From NCBI GenBank assembly GCA_034008185.1, contig CM067081.1, positions 29,820,806 through 29,884,805 on the forward strand: DNA of 64,000 bases. The letters are read 5' to 3'. The notes under the pieces were generated by a model that saw only the letters and a program-made list of their open reading frames with translations, was not told where the DNA came from and searched no databases. Positions 1 to 13,100 of this stretch are shown here, in pieces (the stretch's first letter is position 1; every line of letters starts with the position of its first letter). Both the position numbers and the translations under genes were made by a program. Origin of the DNA: Gorsachius magnificus (lineage: Eukaryota; Chordata; Aves; Pelecaniformes; Ardeidae).

Positions 1-3000
1 GTATTTTAGGATGGATACTTTACCACAAAGAAAAAATAACCAATTAATATAGTACAGGAAGCTGTCTGCAATTAAAATGCACTAATTGTAGATGGCTTGC
101 TACTGATCACTTCAAACTGGCAGGAACAGATCTACTTACTTTAAACGAAGGCTCCCATGGACCTTTTGAATGTAATTACTTTTGCCTGTTCTGCCATTTC
201 CATAAGGCACTCCTAAAAACGGGGTAACACTATTTGCCCTCCTTTATGAAGTACATTAAGATCCCCTGGTGAAAAGTGCCATAAAAGGGGTAAAAATAGC
301 CCAACCCAGGCTAGTACTTCAGGTATCACTTTAAAATTATTTTTAGGATAGCTTAAGTGGGTGTGAGAATTGCAGTGAATTTGAAGAACAGAGAGTAAGC
401 ACTAGCAGGAGCAGCGCAACTTTTCTAAGCAGACCTCTGAGGGTGCTTCTTCCACCACTGCCTGTCATCACAACCCCAGAGGACAAAACCTTCCCCTCCA
501 CAGCAGGCTCCTAATCGAGAAGGCGGCTCTGGTGCCCTTGGCATTCTGGTATCTACACTCTTCTGTTGTAGACTGGAGATGGGCCTTCAAATGAGGAAGG
601 ATACCCTGCAAACCTGTAACATGAAGATCTCAGAGCTTACCACAGCCCTGTGGAAACCTCTCACCTGCACGCTGCACCACATTACAGACAGCTGAACCAA
701 TGAGAGATTAATAATTATTTTTTTGGACGAGATCACCAGCATTTCAGTGGCAGCCCTGAGCAGAATACAGCATGGTTGATGGATTAATTGGTCCAGCAGC
801 TAATTTAGCATCAGCGCTCACTTCCCAACTTCTTGTGGCCAAATCAGCTTCATAAGCCTGTGAAAATGCTGTTGGAGGACAGGCTTCTCAGTTTTGGTGC
901 ACAAGAGCTGGCAATGAAGCTGTGAGCTGAAACTGAACTACTTAACAACCTTCTCCCGGTCTCTAGTTTTATCCAGAGCCCAGAGCTTTCCATTGAGGTG
1001 ACGGACAGTCTGCTGTAAAACTTGCCAGATGCTCCTGCCTGCACCACAGTGACTGTCCAGACATAGGAAATGCGTCTGCAGAATAACGAGAAGCAGACAC
1101 CGTGTACTTCCCATAATCCAGAACACTCATTCAACAGTAAGCTGGTAACACAGCTATTAGGTGTGCAGGATGCACAAACACACTGATGAACACAGGCCAG
1201 AAGGTCTCAGGCTGCTATGACAGCAGAAGTGCAAGGTGCTGGGTGGGCAGGAGACCCATTTCTTTGACTCAGGGCTACCTCACAGCCCCAAGACCTTTGA
1301 AAAATCCTGCCATGGGCTTGACCTTGAGCTTCTTGTCACTCCAAAAGCTCAACATCAGCATGAAGAACAAGACCACTGCCTGCTGAATCTTTTTTGGAGG
1401 ATCCCTAAAACTTGCATTCAGCCCAACACCATCATGCCTGGAGCATGGACCACTGCCGTTCTGGGGGCCCAAGGAGAAGGCACGGCCAGCATTTACCCTG
1501 TTCAGTACCACCACAGCAGAGCAATTCATTCATTGCTCATCCTTCTCTCAGTCTCACAGCTATTTTCTAAAGACTCTATTTTCTATCTGGAAGGGACAGT
1601 GTGCTGTATCATTTGGAGCAGAAAGCTAACAGCTAGCAAACAGCGAGGTTCAAAAGAAGACGCAGTCACTTAGGTTTGCTTCTCTCCCCCTCATCTACCT
1701 CTGCTCCTAGACTGTGTGCTGGTTTCATTTATTCAGCCATTTGCTCCATCTGCTGGACTAATGTCTGCAAACATAGTTATGCTGAAAGAAAGCTTGCCTG
1801 CTTCAGAAAGGTGCAGACAGCTGGGAGTGGGGAGGAACGACACTCCCAGCCGGAGATCAGACAGCGGATGAACACTGTAAGATCAGTGTCAAGTTGCTTC
1901 TTGAGCAACCTAAGACTCAATGAGATGAAATCATGTGGGTGATTCTGTAAAGGAAGCTGCCGGAAGTAGGAGCGTGAGGATTAGAAACCACGTGCAAGAG
2001 AGAAGCGAGGTAGTTCCTCCAGCTGATCCCATGGCAATGGGTGCAGGTGCAGGCCTCCTGTGCAGCTGGGTTTTCTATATATAAAACCTCTTTATTAACC
2101 CAGACACCCTGCTGGAATTCAAGGATTGCCCAGACCTGCTGAGCGCTGTCAGACAGTATCTCCAACCAGACTGCCACGGCCACATGCACCGCGTATGCAC
2201 AGGACAGCCGACCTCTCTGGAAACCATCATAAGCCTTATACAGCTGCACACCTGCACAGAGAGTGACACCACCTGCACACCCAAATCATGGAAACACCCC
2301 TCCAGCAGGTAACAGGAGTCACCGAATAGCACAGTTCAGCATCAGCTTTAGAAAAGCACCAACTACCCCACTGCGTTTTGCTGGTGGCATCACTGCCCGC
2401 AGCAGTCTGACAGAGTCTGGAATAGAGAAGACAACTAGCCCTAGCACAGGGCATTAGCTGTAAGCTGAGCCCCTGACCATCTGAGTTGTTCCTCTCTGCT
2501 TACACTCACAGCTTTACCAAGTAAGCAAGCCCACAGGGCTGGCACTTTCCAGCCATTAAAAACACTGGACACATCAACAACAGTTAAAACATCCCAAGTG
2601 CTGCACAAACATTGACAAAATGCAACACCTGGCTTGATGGAATGTTATTTTTAATATATTCCTTTCACCCGATCTTTTGGTCAATACCAACCCGTTTCTC
2701 ACAGTGCTCCACAACACATTTCAGTCCTGCCTGTGTATTTCTGAGGCTTTCATTCAACAAACACCTTGAAGCTGGTTCAAGCCAACATCTCCATCAAAAA
2801 AGTAGTCCGGCTCTCCTCCTGCTCCGGCTACACATTCTCCCCCTCTGCTGCCCTACCCTTTTCAGCAGCACAAGCATCACAATGGCCACATGATAAGCAA
2901 CTTCCCCACACCTCCAGACTGTCCATTTTTTAGCTGACTCCATTCCAGTTCTCCACACTCCACTTTTGCCAGCACAAGAAAGTGCATGGAAGCAGCCAAA

Positions 3001-3943
3001 GCAAGGGGTAAGGTATTTCCCACTTTATAATAGCTTAAAATCTCTTAAATTACAGCCTGAGAGCCTAGGAGCCTGCACAGTTCCTATGCACCTTCCCTTC
3101 CACATCCCCACCACCTGTGGGACACGAAGACATTGGAGCCTGCAGATCAGCCAGTTTCTGAGCAGATGGACCTCTGGGGCCCCTTGGCATCAGCACCCTT
3201 CTTTTGAGCAGGGAGTTTGCAAGGAGCAAAAGTTTTGCATGGACCAAGCACCATCACCCTGTTAGCAGGGGCCACTTCTCCCGCCCCTCACGCTGGCTGC
3301 AAACACCCAAATATGGTCCTGCCAAAGCCTGACCCAGCCTCACCTGGGGCCATGTGGCTGCTGTAACTCCCCCTCGCCTAACAGGAGGCTCAGGTCTCCT
3401 GTATGCACGCCCACTTGCCACCCACCAGCACCAGGCAGCCTACCCTGTCACTGGCCAACAGCAGTGGCAGGCTGGGGCAGGGGGAGACTTGTCACTGCCA
3501 CCTCAAAAAAGTCCCAGAATGGGAACACCACACTGTGGGTCCCAGCTGGAATCAGTCCTCTTGTAATAGGTTTCCACTTTTTAATAGGTTTCCGTTGCCT
3601 GGAGTCTTTGGCCTTTGGTACTGAAATGTCTTGCTGCCCTGAGATCTCTCCTCCAGCCCTTCCCCACCCGCTGGTCATGCTGGAGATTTTAATCCCCTTC
3701 CATGGCACTCACAGCATGCAGCAATATTCTTCAGCCTTGGAGCCCTATCTCCAGCTGTCCCACAAATGCATGTAGGCTCCCACCCTACTCCATCAATCGC
3801 AGGAATGTGACACCCCCCCAAATCAATATGACTGAAGGAAAGATGGGATGATTCCATTTTACAAAGCCCTTCTAATAGCAGGCCCTTTGTTTTTGCGAGG
3901 GCAGACATGCGACCACGGGGGAGAGGACAGCAGAGCTACGTAC
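1..3943 (-). other. THSD1: THSD1 intron after the TSP1 exon (left part)
   Basis: This stretch lies downstream of the TSP1 exon in the direction of THSD1 transcription. In other vertebrates the next exon is a large one carrying the transmembrane segment and cytoplasmic tail, with about 450 codons. No open frame of that size or hydrophobic profile occurs here on the minus strand, so that exon must lie left of the window. The short open frames present show no domain I recognise. No recognisable recent repeat was seen. Confidence 0.7.
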
Positions 3944-4102
3944 ACAAACACTCCTCCAGCGAACACAAGGAAGTCTCCCTCGGTGATCCAGCGCAGCCTG
4001 GTTTTGCCGGCAAGGAGGTGAGGCACTCTCGGAAGCGCTCCCGGACACCATCCCCGCAGGTGACGCTGCAGGGGCTCCAGGGCTGCCACGGGCTCCATGT
4101 TT
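3944..4102 (-). CDS. THSD1: THSD1 TSP1-repeat exon
   Basis: The acceptor TTTGCAG lies just above 4102 and the donor GTACGT at 3938-3943. The 159-nt exon opens with two bases that complete the Glu codon split with the upstream exon, then reads TWSPWQPWSPCSVTCG and on to SLCSLEEC. It has the tryptophan ladder and six cysteines of a thrombospondin type-1 repeat, roughly residues 342-394. The acceptor is certain. The donor could shift by a few bases because several GT dinucleotides lie close together. Confidence 0.9.
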
Positions 4103-7100
4103 CTGCAAATACACAAGCTCGCAGTAATGAGGAACACGTCTGCCTCCTTACCTTTGAAGACACAAGCATGTGTCTTCTCTTATTTAAGAAAACCAGAAAT
4201 AAATAACCAAACAATGCAAATGGCAACACCAAAAGAGCAAGAAGCTTCCAGGGACCTGCTCCTGTTCCCATCAGAGACTGGGGCAATGCTCCCACTTTTT
4301 TTTTAACCTTTTTTCATTCCAGTGCCAGCCAGCAACGCAGCAGTCAGTTAACTGAGGTTGGCAGGACCTGCCCGCAACAACAGCAAATGGAAATTAATCC
4401 ACAAATCTTTGGAATGGGTTCATAATTTATATATTAATCCAACGCCTGCCTGACAAATAGTGCTTTTGCAGCAGGATAACTTCATTGACTTAAGTGTAGT
4501 TACTCCTGATTTATATGATTGTGAAAGGAGGATAAGCCTACAAGGCCTAATGAAATGGCAATATTGGTTTTTCTCTTTATTATCTTCTCAGCACACAAAC
4601 GTGTTATTGCATCATTCATTTGACAGCTTACAGGTCCCTGTTGTTTTATTGCTTATGGTTAGGCAATTAACTCAAGATGAAATCTTGCAGGTTCATTTAT
4701 TTATTTTAAGTGGAGGCAGGCTCAGGTTCCAATGCTACCTCAAATATTATCATTTTTTAATATGTAATGAAATCCCTCTTTTGCTTAGACAACATCCTCA
4801 TCCAATGTTCAACACTCAAAGTTTACAGCAGTGAGAACCCAGAGAGAGAGGGACCGTTCCTGCCTGTATCTGACAGCTGGGACACTGAAGCAGGACCACA
4901 ACGTTAAAGCAGGACCACAACTTTAAATTCCAAACCGATGCATGAGTCCAGGTGCAAACTTTAAGGAGATACCCCTGGAGACCCTTCTATATGTCAGTTG
5001 ACTCAGAGACCTGGCTTTGAAATGTGCCAGGAAAAAAAACCAACAGACCACTTACTCCTTTTCACTGCTCACAGATAAAGTGGAAAATCATCTAAATCAC
5101 AAAATGTGGATTAGATTTGCTAAAGTTTGCTCTTTTAAATAATTTATGGTGCTGCTACTGCCAACACAGGTCACAATCTTTAATTTTCTCACACCGTTGC
5201 TTTGCTGCTAGCATGCCACCGAGCTCTGATCGGTGAACGATTTGTGATGTTAAAGGACTAGACAATGTTGTGTGACTGGAAATGGCTTTATGATTTCATG
5301 TTATATTGGTTGCTGTATTGTTCATAGTGTGTTACTATTTTTAAAAGTCTTGAACAAAAATAAATACAGCTGTGTTTTAACAGACACAAAATTTTAACTG
5401 CTTTGGGCCCTGTCCTACAAATTCTTGTGAGCACGCCAGTACGAGTACCGTTAACGCGAGCGGCGTTCAGAACCAGCGGGGCTGCTCTCCTGCAAGCAGG
5501 TACCCACCTGCACTGCGGGATGAGGCCCGGCGGTTGTGAGCTTACACTTGTGCTGTCAGCCAAGGCTGCGAAGCGTCTGTGGGCACACACTCGGGCACGT
5601 CTGTGTGCACGCACGTTCGAGTGCATCTGCGTCGCCTAATGCAGAGAGTTGGGCATGGTGAGACACCCCAGTGGTGCCGCAGTTTTAAGCCCACACAACA
5701 CCAAGTGACCTCCCCGGCTCTTTGCCACTGACTCTACCACAGTATTGTGATATCCATGATCCCAGGCTGTCTTTCACTTTGTGCACCTCTCTGCTTTCAC
5801 CCCTCTGTCTCCAGAGCTGAAGAGCTGCTATAGCAGGGGAGAGGAGCCCAGAGGCAGGCTGAGCTTTTGCTCCTTCAGTTTGCAGCCGCGCCAGTTTCCT
5901 CTAAAGTGTGAAACGGATGGCATGTGGTATCGGGAGGAAAGGGAGTCAGAAGATGCCAAGGAGAGGGGAACTGGGAAGTCTGTTGGGGTAAGGAGTCCCT
6001 CAAAGGTACAGATCCTGGACAGTTGCAAAATCACATCAGCTAGCGAGCAGAGCTGTTAGTGAGGGCAGCAAGAAAAACGGCCACAATCAACAGTCGGTCA
6101 AGAGCCACTGATCCCTCATCCAAAAGACTTCATGGTATCACAGTATTTGGGGATCTCACTACACTTTTCTTCATATCGGTATCATTAAAGACTCCAGCAG
6201 TGTCCCTCATCACTGGCAGAGGGAGGTAGGCTAACTGGAGCAGCACCCACCTCCTTGTAGACTACTTTACGTGAGCAGCTCGGTGAGTCCCCGCCATAAT
6301 TTCCAGTGCGTGAGCTAGCTCATTTCCCTCTCTCCACATTCCCCACTCATTTAAACTTCTGTTAATTGCAGTCAGATATAGAGCCAGACCCAGAAAGGTT
6401 CTGCTCACCTCCAGTGCTAACACTGGTGATAGTGCAGGGTGTTCAGCAGCCTCCGCATTGATGCCTGTGGGCTTCAACCTACAAGAACATTAAGGACGAG
6501 TAATTTTCTGACTTTGAGGTCAAACCTATGATGTGCCCATTGCTCTGGGGCACTTTTCACTGACTTCAGCTTCAGCTGAGGGCGCAGGGTTCCTTAGCAA
6601 AAACACTTGGCATCCATAGCTTTGGGGCTAAGATTATGCACCTTAAGCAGCAGGAGAGCAGGAAATGTTTCAGCTCCCATGAAAGACCAGAGATTTAAAC
6701 TCCTGCAACTTGATCTGCAACCTCCTGCAATTACCAGAATGTAAAAGAAAATGAAGCATAGTTTATTCTCCCCCAAGGAAATGAAATGATTAACCTCCGT
6801 TTAAGACAAACGGATCCAAAGCGCCAGGGGAAAACCCAGAAGGTATGCACTGCAAACTAGCTCTAATAAGTGTGAATTTTTTCACATGCAATTGAGGAAT
6901 CAATTATCAACGTGAAGACATCTAACTGATGAGTTAGTCTGAAATAGCTGACAGTTGGCAGATCTGCCAACATGAAAGATAAATGCAATTAACTGTGTTA
7001 ATTGTTGCTCTGCATAAATATCTCCCCTCAAATTTCTGTGTTCGTAAGACTTTGAGCATGCAGTGCTATCCAATGGCACTGTCAGCAAGGGATGCTCAGC

Positions 7101-10100
7101 ATCGTTCTTCCAGCCTGATGCACGTGATAATCCTATGCACTTCAACAAGACCAGCAATATGGGACAAAATCACTAATTATTTACAGGCTCATGTTAATGC
7201 CTGCCCTAGCCTTGGGGATTGCAGGGTATTTGTGGAAGTTGAGATCAGTTTTTAGGTCCTGAGATTGGGTATACACACATTGTATTGGTGTTTGGATAAG
7301 ACCTGGGAAAACACCCTTCTCACTCGTTCTGTGTTTCTCTATTTCTATGGAAATGAAACCTGCATGAGCTGAAGTGGCATGCTCCAACAGGTTACTAACT
7401 TGGACAACGAAAGGACGAGGATTCCTTTAAAGGAAGAAAACCTCGACTCCACCTGGGCAAATTACAGTCTTTTCCCCACAAACAGCCATCTTTAAGAATT
7501 GTGGAGGCACAGCCTAAACATTTTTTTCTCAGAAGCCAAGAGATATCCCAGTGAGTCTGTAACACCTGATTTATTCCTAAAATGCTGGGGGTGTAGAGAT
7601 GAAACATTCACTGACACAGGAGAAACGGATGGGGCACAAACCAGCCCTGGCATACCCGGATCCTCTGCACCCGCCTGTTTCTAAATAAATGCAAGTCAAG
7701 TACAGATTCAGGCAACCGAGCTAACTGGTTCCCAGATTTTCCTACAGATAGGCAGGTCTGATTCATACAGTCTTATTCAGGGAGCAAGAATTTGATGGAA
7801 GTTGTATATCCCTGCCTGACCCCTAGATACTCCACTTAGTCCTCTCCTCCCTTACTGACCACTTTTTCCTTCAGAAGGTCTTTCCCTACCTTCCTCTTTC
7901 CCTTTGCTGGCAACAGGTGCACTTCTTATGCAGACCTCCCGACAGCTGTTTTTTTGACAGTTAGCAGAAGTCAGATGAACAAAATTCGTCTCTGCTGTCG
8001 GCAAGTGCAAGAGACTTCACTGGAGTCACACCAAAGTTGAAAACAGTCTCCAGAGTGTAACTAAGAACTGTAAAACAAAGTTAATTAAAACCATAAATAG
8101 GAAGAAAATATGCCCATTTCTATGCTGCAGCATTACTGATTAACTTCATCAATCTCATCCCGAATGTTTCAAGTGGGATGCAGGTTAGGACACGGACCAT
8201 CCTCCTAAGGAGTGCAGAAGTCTCACTGCTGGGGACACTTAAATCCCAGACGAGCAAAAAACAGGATAAAGCATCGAAAAGAATGAGCCTGCAATGCCTC
8301 TGCTGCTGAGTACGATGATCTAACAGAGCTTCCTACCTCAGACATTCAAATAATCCTGTCAAACACAGGGAAAAATTAGCTGCATGACTCTCCCTAAGTC
8401 ACCTGTGTGAAACAGTTAACACCCCACTGAGATGAATGAAGTGACTCACATCTCGCTGTTATTTTTTCACAGGTTCTCCAGCTGCAGTCTACAGAAACCC
8501 ACGCAAGTGCTGGCCCACATTTAATAGATCTATTCCCCACCTTTAATAGATATATTCACGGTCTTAGATAGCACAAGCTTTTTTTCAACATTCATTCTGA
8601 CGGTGATGGCCTAGGCTGGAAAAGCTGCTGTCCTGGCCCACTCAGGGCCACCAGGAGCCTTCTCCTTCCTACTCCAGATGCAAGCCAGACTCCTGTTCCA
8701 CAGGCTGGACTAAACCTGCCTGGGATGAGGAGTCAAGAGCCGGACTGACAAAGGGTCAGGAATGTAACTGATGCCCGATCTATGGAAAACGGGTGTGGCA
8801 AAATAATCTTCTTTTATCTCATCCTCTGTGGTTTGGATGAAGAAAATTTTAATGATTTAGGAGCTTCGATCTTTTACAAGACGATATCTCTGCTTCATAA
8901 TAATAGAGCATATGCTAAATGAAGTAGGAACTGGCTGAGTGACAGATTTGATATGCAATTGTCAACAGAAAACCATCACTGAGTGGGAATGCATTTGGAG
9001 AGATTCCAAAAGGATCTGTGTAAGGCTCACTGCCGTACAATGCTTGCCTAGCTGACATGAAAATAAATATAAAACCATTACTGAGAAAATATGTCACTCC
9101 TGAGATGACATAAGTAGATAGTGCAGTTGTATGGAGCAATGTAGGTTACTTGCTAAGTTAAGGTAACTCAAGCAAAGTAGATTGTACATGAGGAAAAGGT
9201 AAAACGTAGGAAGAAGAAATAAAAATCGTACCTGCAGGATGGTAGAAAGGTCATACGCAAAAACACCTCAAGAGGAGTTTACAGAGTAGAAGTTATGGCA
9301 AAATTAGCTGATGCAATCGGTGGAAATTAAAGCAGAAGAGCAGTAACTAACTGCTCAAGAGGCATCAGTGAGGAGGACTTCAGAACACAGCACCCAAAGC
9401 TGGTAACCCTGTCATCAAATAAAAGGACTCTAAAAAAATGGAAGCGGAGCCAAAAAGAGCCAGAAAATTAATCAAATCCTGAAGAAAATACCTTCCAATT
9501 AAAGACTTAATCTTTTCAGTTTATTAAAAAGAACACTGAGATTATCTAGAAGGACTGAGATGATCTGGATGGGCAAAAGCCTTCACGGGGGGAAGACAGT
9601 AGATAGGAAACAGCTGTCTCCTCTAGCAGAGAGCAGCAGAGTAAGAGCCACTCACCAGAGGATGAAGCTAGATGAGCTTTCGTTATGAAACACACACAGT
9701 TTCTTTTTTTTTTTTTAAAAAAAAAAAAAGTCAGAGCAGAGTATTGAGAGAAATTGCCAGAAGCATCTCTGTTTTGTGGTGCCTTCAACAAAAGACTGGA
9801 TAACCCTCTGGAGGGTAAGTGCCAGCCAAATGCAAAGACTAAATTGTGGGACTCAACACCAGGGTAACTGGATGAAAAGTGAAGGCCCATGCTGCGCAGG
9901 AGCCCAGACTACAGGATTTATCACCTCCCCCTGCCTTAAACTGAGTGAGTTCAGGAAGTCCAAAGCAGAAAATATATATTTTATGTGAACAACTATCAGG
10001 CATCCAGGTGCACGCACAGTGCCCTGCAGCAGGGTGAGAGACACTCCTGAGCCCATGAGAGGGCTTTCCGAAACAGCCGGGAGTCAGATGGCCATCACAA

Positions 10101-13100
10101 GCAGCACAGGTTCACTCTGCCTGTCGTGGCTTCAGGCTGATGCACCCCTCCCAGAACACCCCGCTCCTTTCAAACGCTGCCTCCGGGCTTTGAAGTCTCG
10201 CAGATACAGGCATGAAGTCAGATGTGCTGCAGTCTAATTAATTTCAGGTTGACATTTTATTTACGGCTACGCGGTGTGGTTTTGCTTTCATGGGCTTTGT
10301 AGATTTGACACTTCTAACTTGGCAGCTATTGACTTAACTCTGTTCTTCACAGGCGTAGCCTGATTCTTTCGACTGCAGTTGTAAGGAAGGTGCTATTGGG
10401 GAACCCAATGAAACGAAGCAGATTGCAGGGACTCAATGCTTAAGGTGGATCTCATCAATTAAAACAGTAAAATATCGGGCACAGAAACATATCTATGTCA
10501 TACCCTAGGTATTCATCTGTCAGGGTAATTATCTAAATTGCAACAGTGTAACATACCACCCAAGCACAGAGAAAGAATTAGAATTCTCTCTTCCTTTTTC
10601 CTTGAGAATCATCTCCATTAAGAAAATAATATGCTTTCATTTTTACATAGACATTTTTATGCCAAAGGAAGAGAGAGAGTGCCAAGAGAGAATGCAGATG
10701 GGAAGTTAAGATGAAGAGAACTATGTACCAAGTTCGGCATATGGTGAAAATAGAGGTCATTTTTAGTACAGAGTGTTAATTAAAGAGCTAACAGTTTTAG
10801 AATTTATGAAATAGCACAAAGTAAGACCACATGACACTAAGAACCTAATTAAGGTAGGCAGTGTCCGGACTGTGTGCTGTGGAGCATGTCCTACACTCCT
10901 GCTCTCCTGACGACCCCGCTCAGAGACCTGCCCATGAAGTACAATGACCCTTTTTTGGCTCAAGTTCCTGCACTTCCTCTTCAGCGAGACCAGGGTGGGG
11001 AGGTGTAGAAAACAGTGTGCATCTCAAACCTTTCAACCCAAACTCTTTTAAGTGTTTACATGGCAAAGACTAATTCATTACGTATGGACACAAGCCTGCT
11101 CCAAATGAGAACATTTACTTTTCTGTTCCAGGGTGTAGGCAATAAAACCCAACCTGACCCAACCCCCTCGTGCATATACAGCCTGTCCCTCACTGTGGTG
11201 GCCTTCCACAATTGAGGGATAAGAAGTATACTTGACTCATCTGCTTCCTCTGCCATGCGACTGTGATTTGTAGACTCTGCCAAACCATGGACTGCCACCT
11301 CTGAAGATGCATAAATATACATAGATGTATAGATAGTCCTTAAACAGGGCTGAGGAATGGGCTCAAGCTCTGTTTTGTGTCATATTTAACTGTGATCACT
11401 CCTTGATCCATGATCATTCATACCTCTGCCAACCAGCTCTCTAGCTCAGACCATGCCTGACCATGGCCCAAAGGACTATACGGACCACATACCATTCCTA
11501 GTTGGCAGTTTTTATGACTCTAATCTTTTCTGGGAGGAAAAATTTAGCTATACAAATGTGACTCATGATCTGCCAGGTGGCCTCATGGGTCAGAAAATGC
11601 ACCCTGTTCTGTTTTAAGCAGCAGCAGAGACATGTCTTGAAAGGCTGTTTGAAAAACCCACAAGCTTTTCAAGTGACACAACAGTGTCTTTCACTATGGC
11701 CAAATCCTGATTCATCTCACAAATATTTGTGTATCTAACAGGTAGGACTCTCAACTCCTACAGCAAATGGGCTGGAGAAAAAGACAATCAGTATCCCATG
11801 TATCTTCTATACCCATGAATCACCCTTACGAGATGCCTGTCTCTCTTGACTAAAAAGCTAGACAACTACTTAGCTTTGGACTCTTGGCTTTTAGACACTT
11901 AAATGTAGGTAAGCCTAATCCTACTTTTAGTGCCTCCAGCGGGCTTAGAGCTTCTTACCTCACTGAGAGGGCCAAGTTTCAGTTTTAGCCGGATGAGATA
12001 GATACATCATTCAGAATGCCCCAAATGGTTTGGGTTCGTACTCAGTGTTAACTTAGTGCAGTTTTAAGCTACCACACAGTGGCATTTGCTACCAGATGTC
12101 CTTGTGTATGCCTCTTCATAACAGCCTACTCCCATCTTGTTGCCATCTGCATATGACATTAAAACTATTTTGTCTGGTATAGGAGACCCATAAAGTAGCT
12201 ATTCAATAGGAGACACCGCAATCAAACCCATTTATCATTACCCATGCTGGCCAGGAAGAGTGCTCATTTTGGCTAAAAGAGGACAAACATCAGTACAAAC
12301 CCATATTTCTTTGGATCATCATACATTCCTTAACTCTTGTTGGGAAATGGCTTCGGTTTGAGAAATTCAAGAGGTCAAAGCAGTACTTGTTCTTCCCCAC
12401 ATCAAACAAAGTGCAGTTAAATTCTGTCCTGTTGTCCCCTGGTTGAAGGGTGTTTTCATACAGCCAAGTTGTTCTTTGACTAGGATGCTTGAGAGCCTCT
12501 TTATAGACGACAATTTTTCCACTGATAGAAGTGCACGGTGGGGAGACTACAAAGACCTGAACCAAAGTTTTGCACGTTGCTTCTGGGGCCACAACCAGTC
12601 TGTATCCAAATTTGTGGAGGAGATCTATGGGTCCTATAGAGGCAATAATGGAATGTGTTTCTACTGATTTCAGTAGCACAGTGATGTATGTTTCTTGACC
12701 AACAGGTGGGCAATCAAACTCTACCCACTGGGACCTAGACAGTGGGATTCCTTTGCTAGTTCTAATGCCCAGAGTCTCATTAGAGCTTACTCTTCCGAAT
12801 TCATAAAGGGTGCTGGTGAATATCACATCCAGTGAAATCACTGGCTTGTTCATGGCACACAACTGCTCATTTGTAAAAAGTCCAACCTGAAGGGAGCTCC
12901 CAAGCACCTCTGAACTCTTGTTCAAATCAATGTAAAATACGGGCCATTCCACATGGAGGGTGGATGTGCTTCTTCTGCTCCACTGGGCAGCACTGCCATT
13001 ATCGCTGGAAGAGACCATTCTGAACAAGAAGTCCCCAGCACTCTTGAAATGGAAACACTCAAACTCTACCATTCCCTGGGACTGATTTGCTGGTAGTTGT

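Noticed and set aside
1..3943. Possible transmembrane/cytoplasmic THSD1 exon in the left part
   Set aside because: No minus-strand frame of the needed size or with a TM segment and basic stop-transfer is present. The exon must be outside the window.
8519..8561. Two nearby copies of 'tttaatagat.tatt'
   Set aside because: Too short and AT-rich to be more than a local low-complexity repeat.
12443..12713. Short frames on both strands inside the THSD1 ectodomain exon
   Set aside because: They are other-frame readings of a conserved exon.
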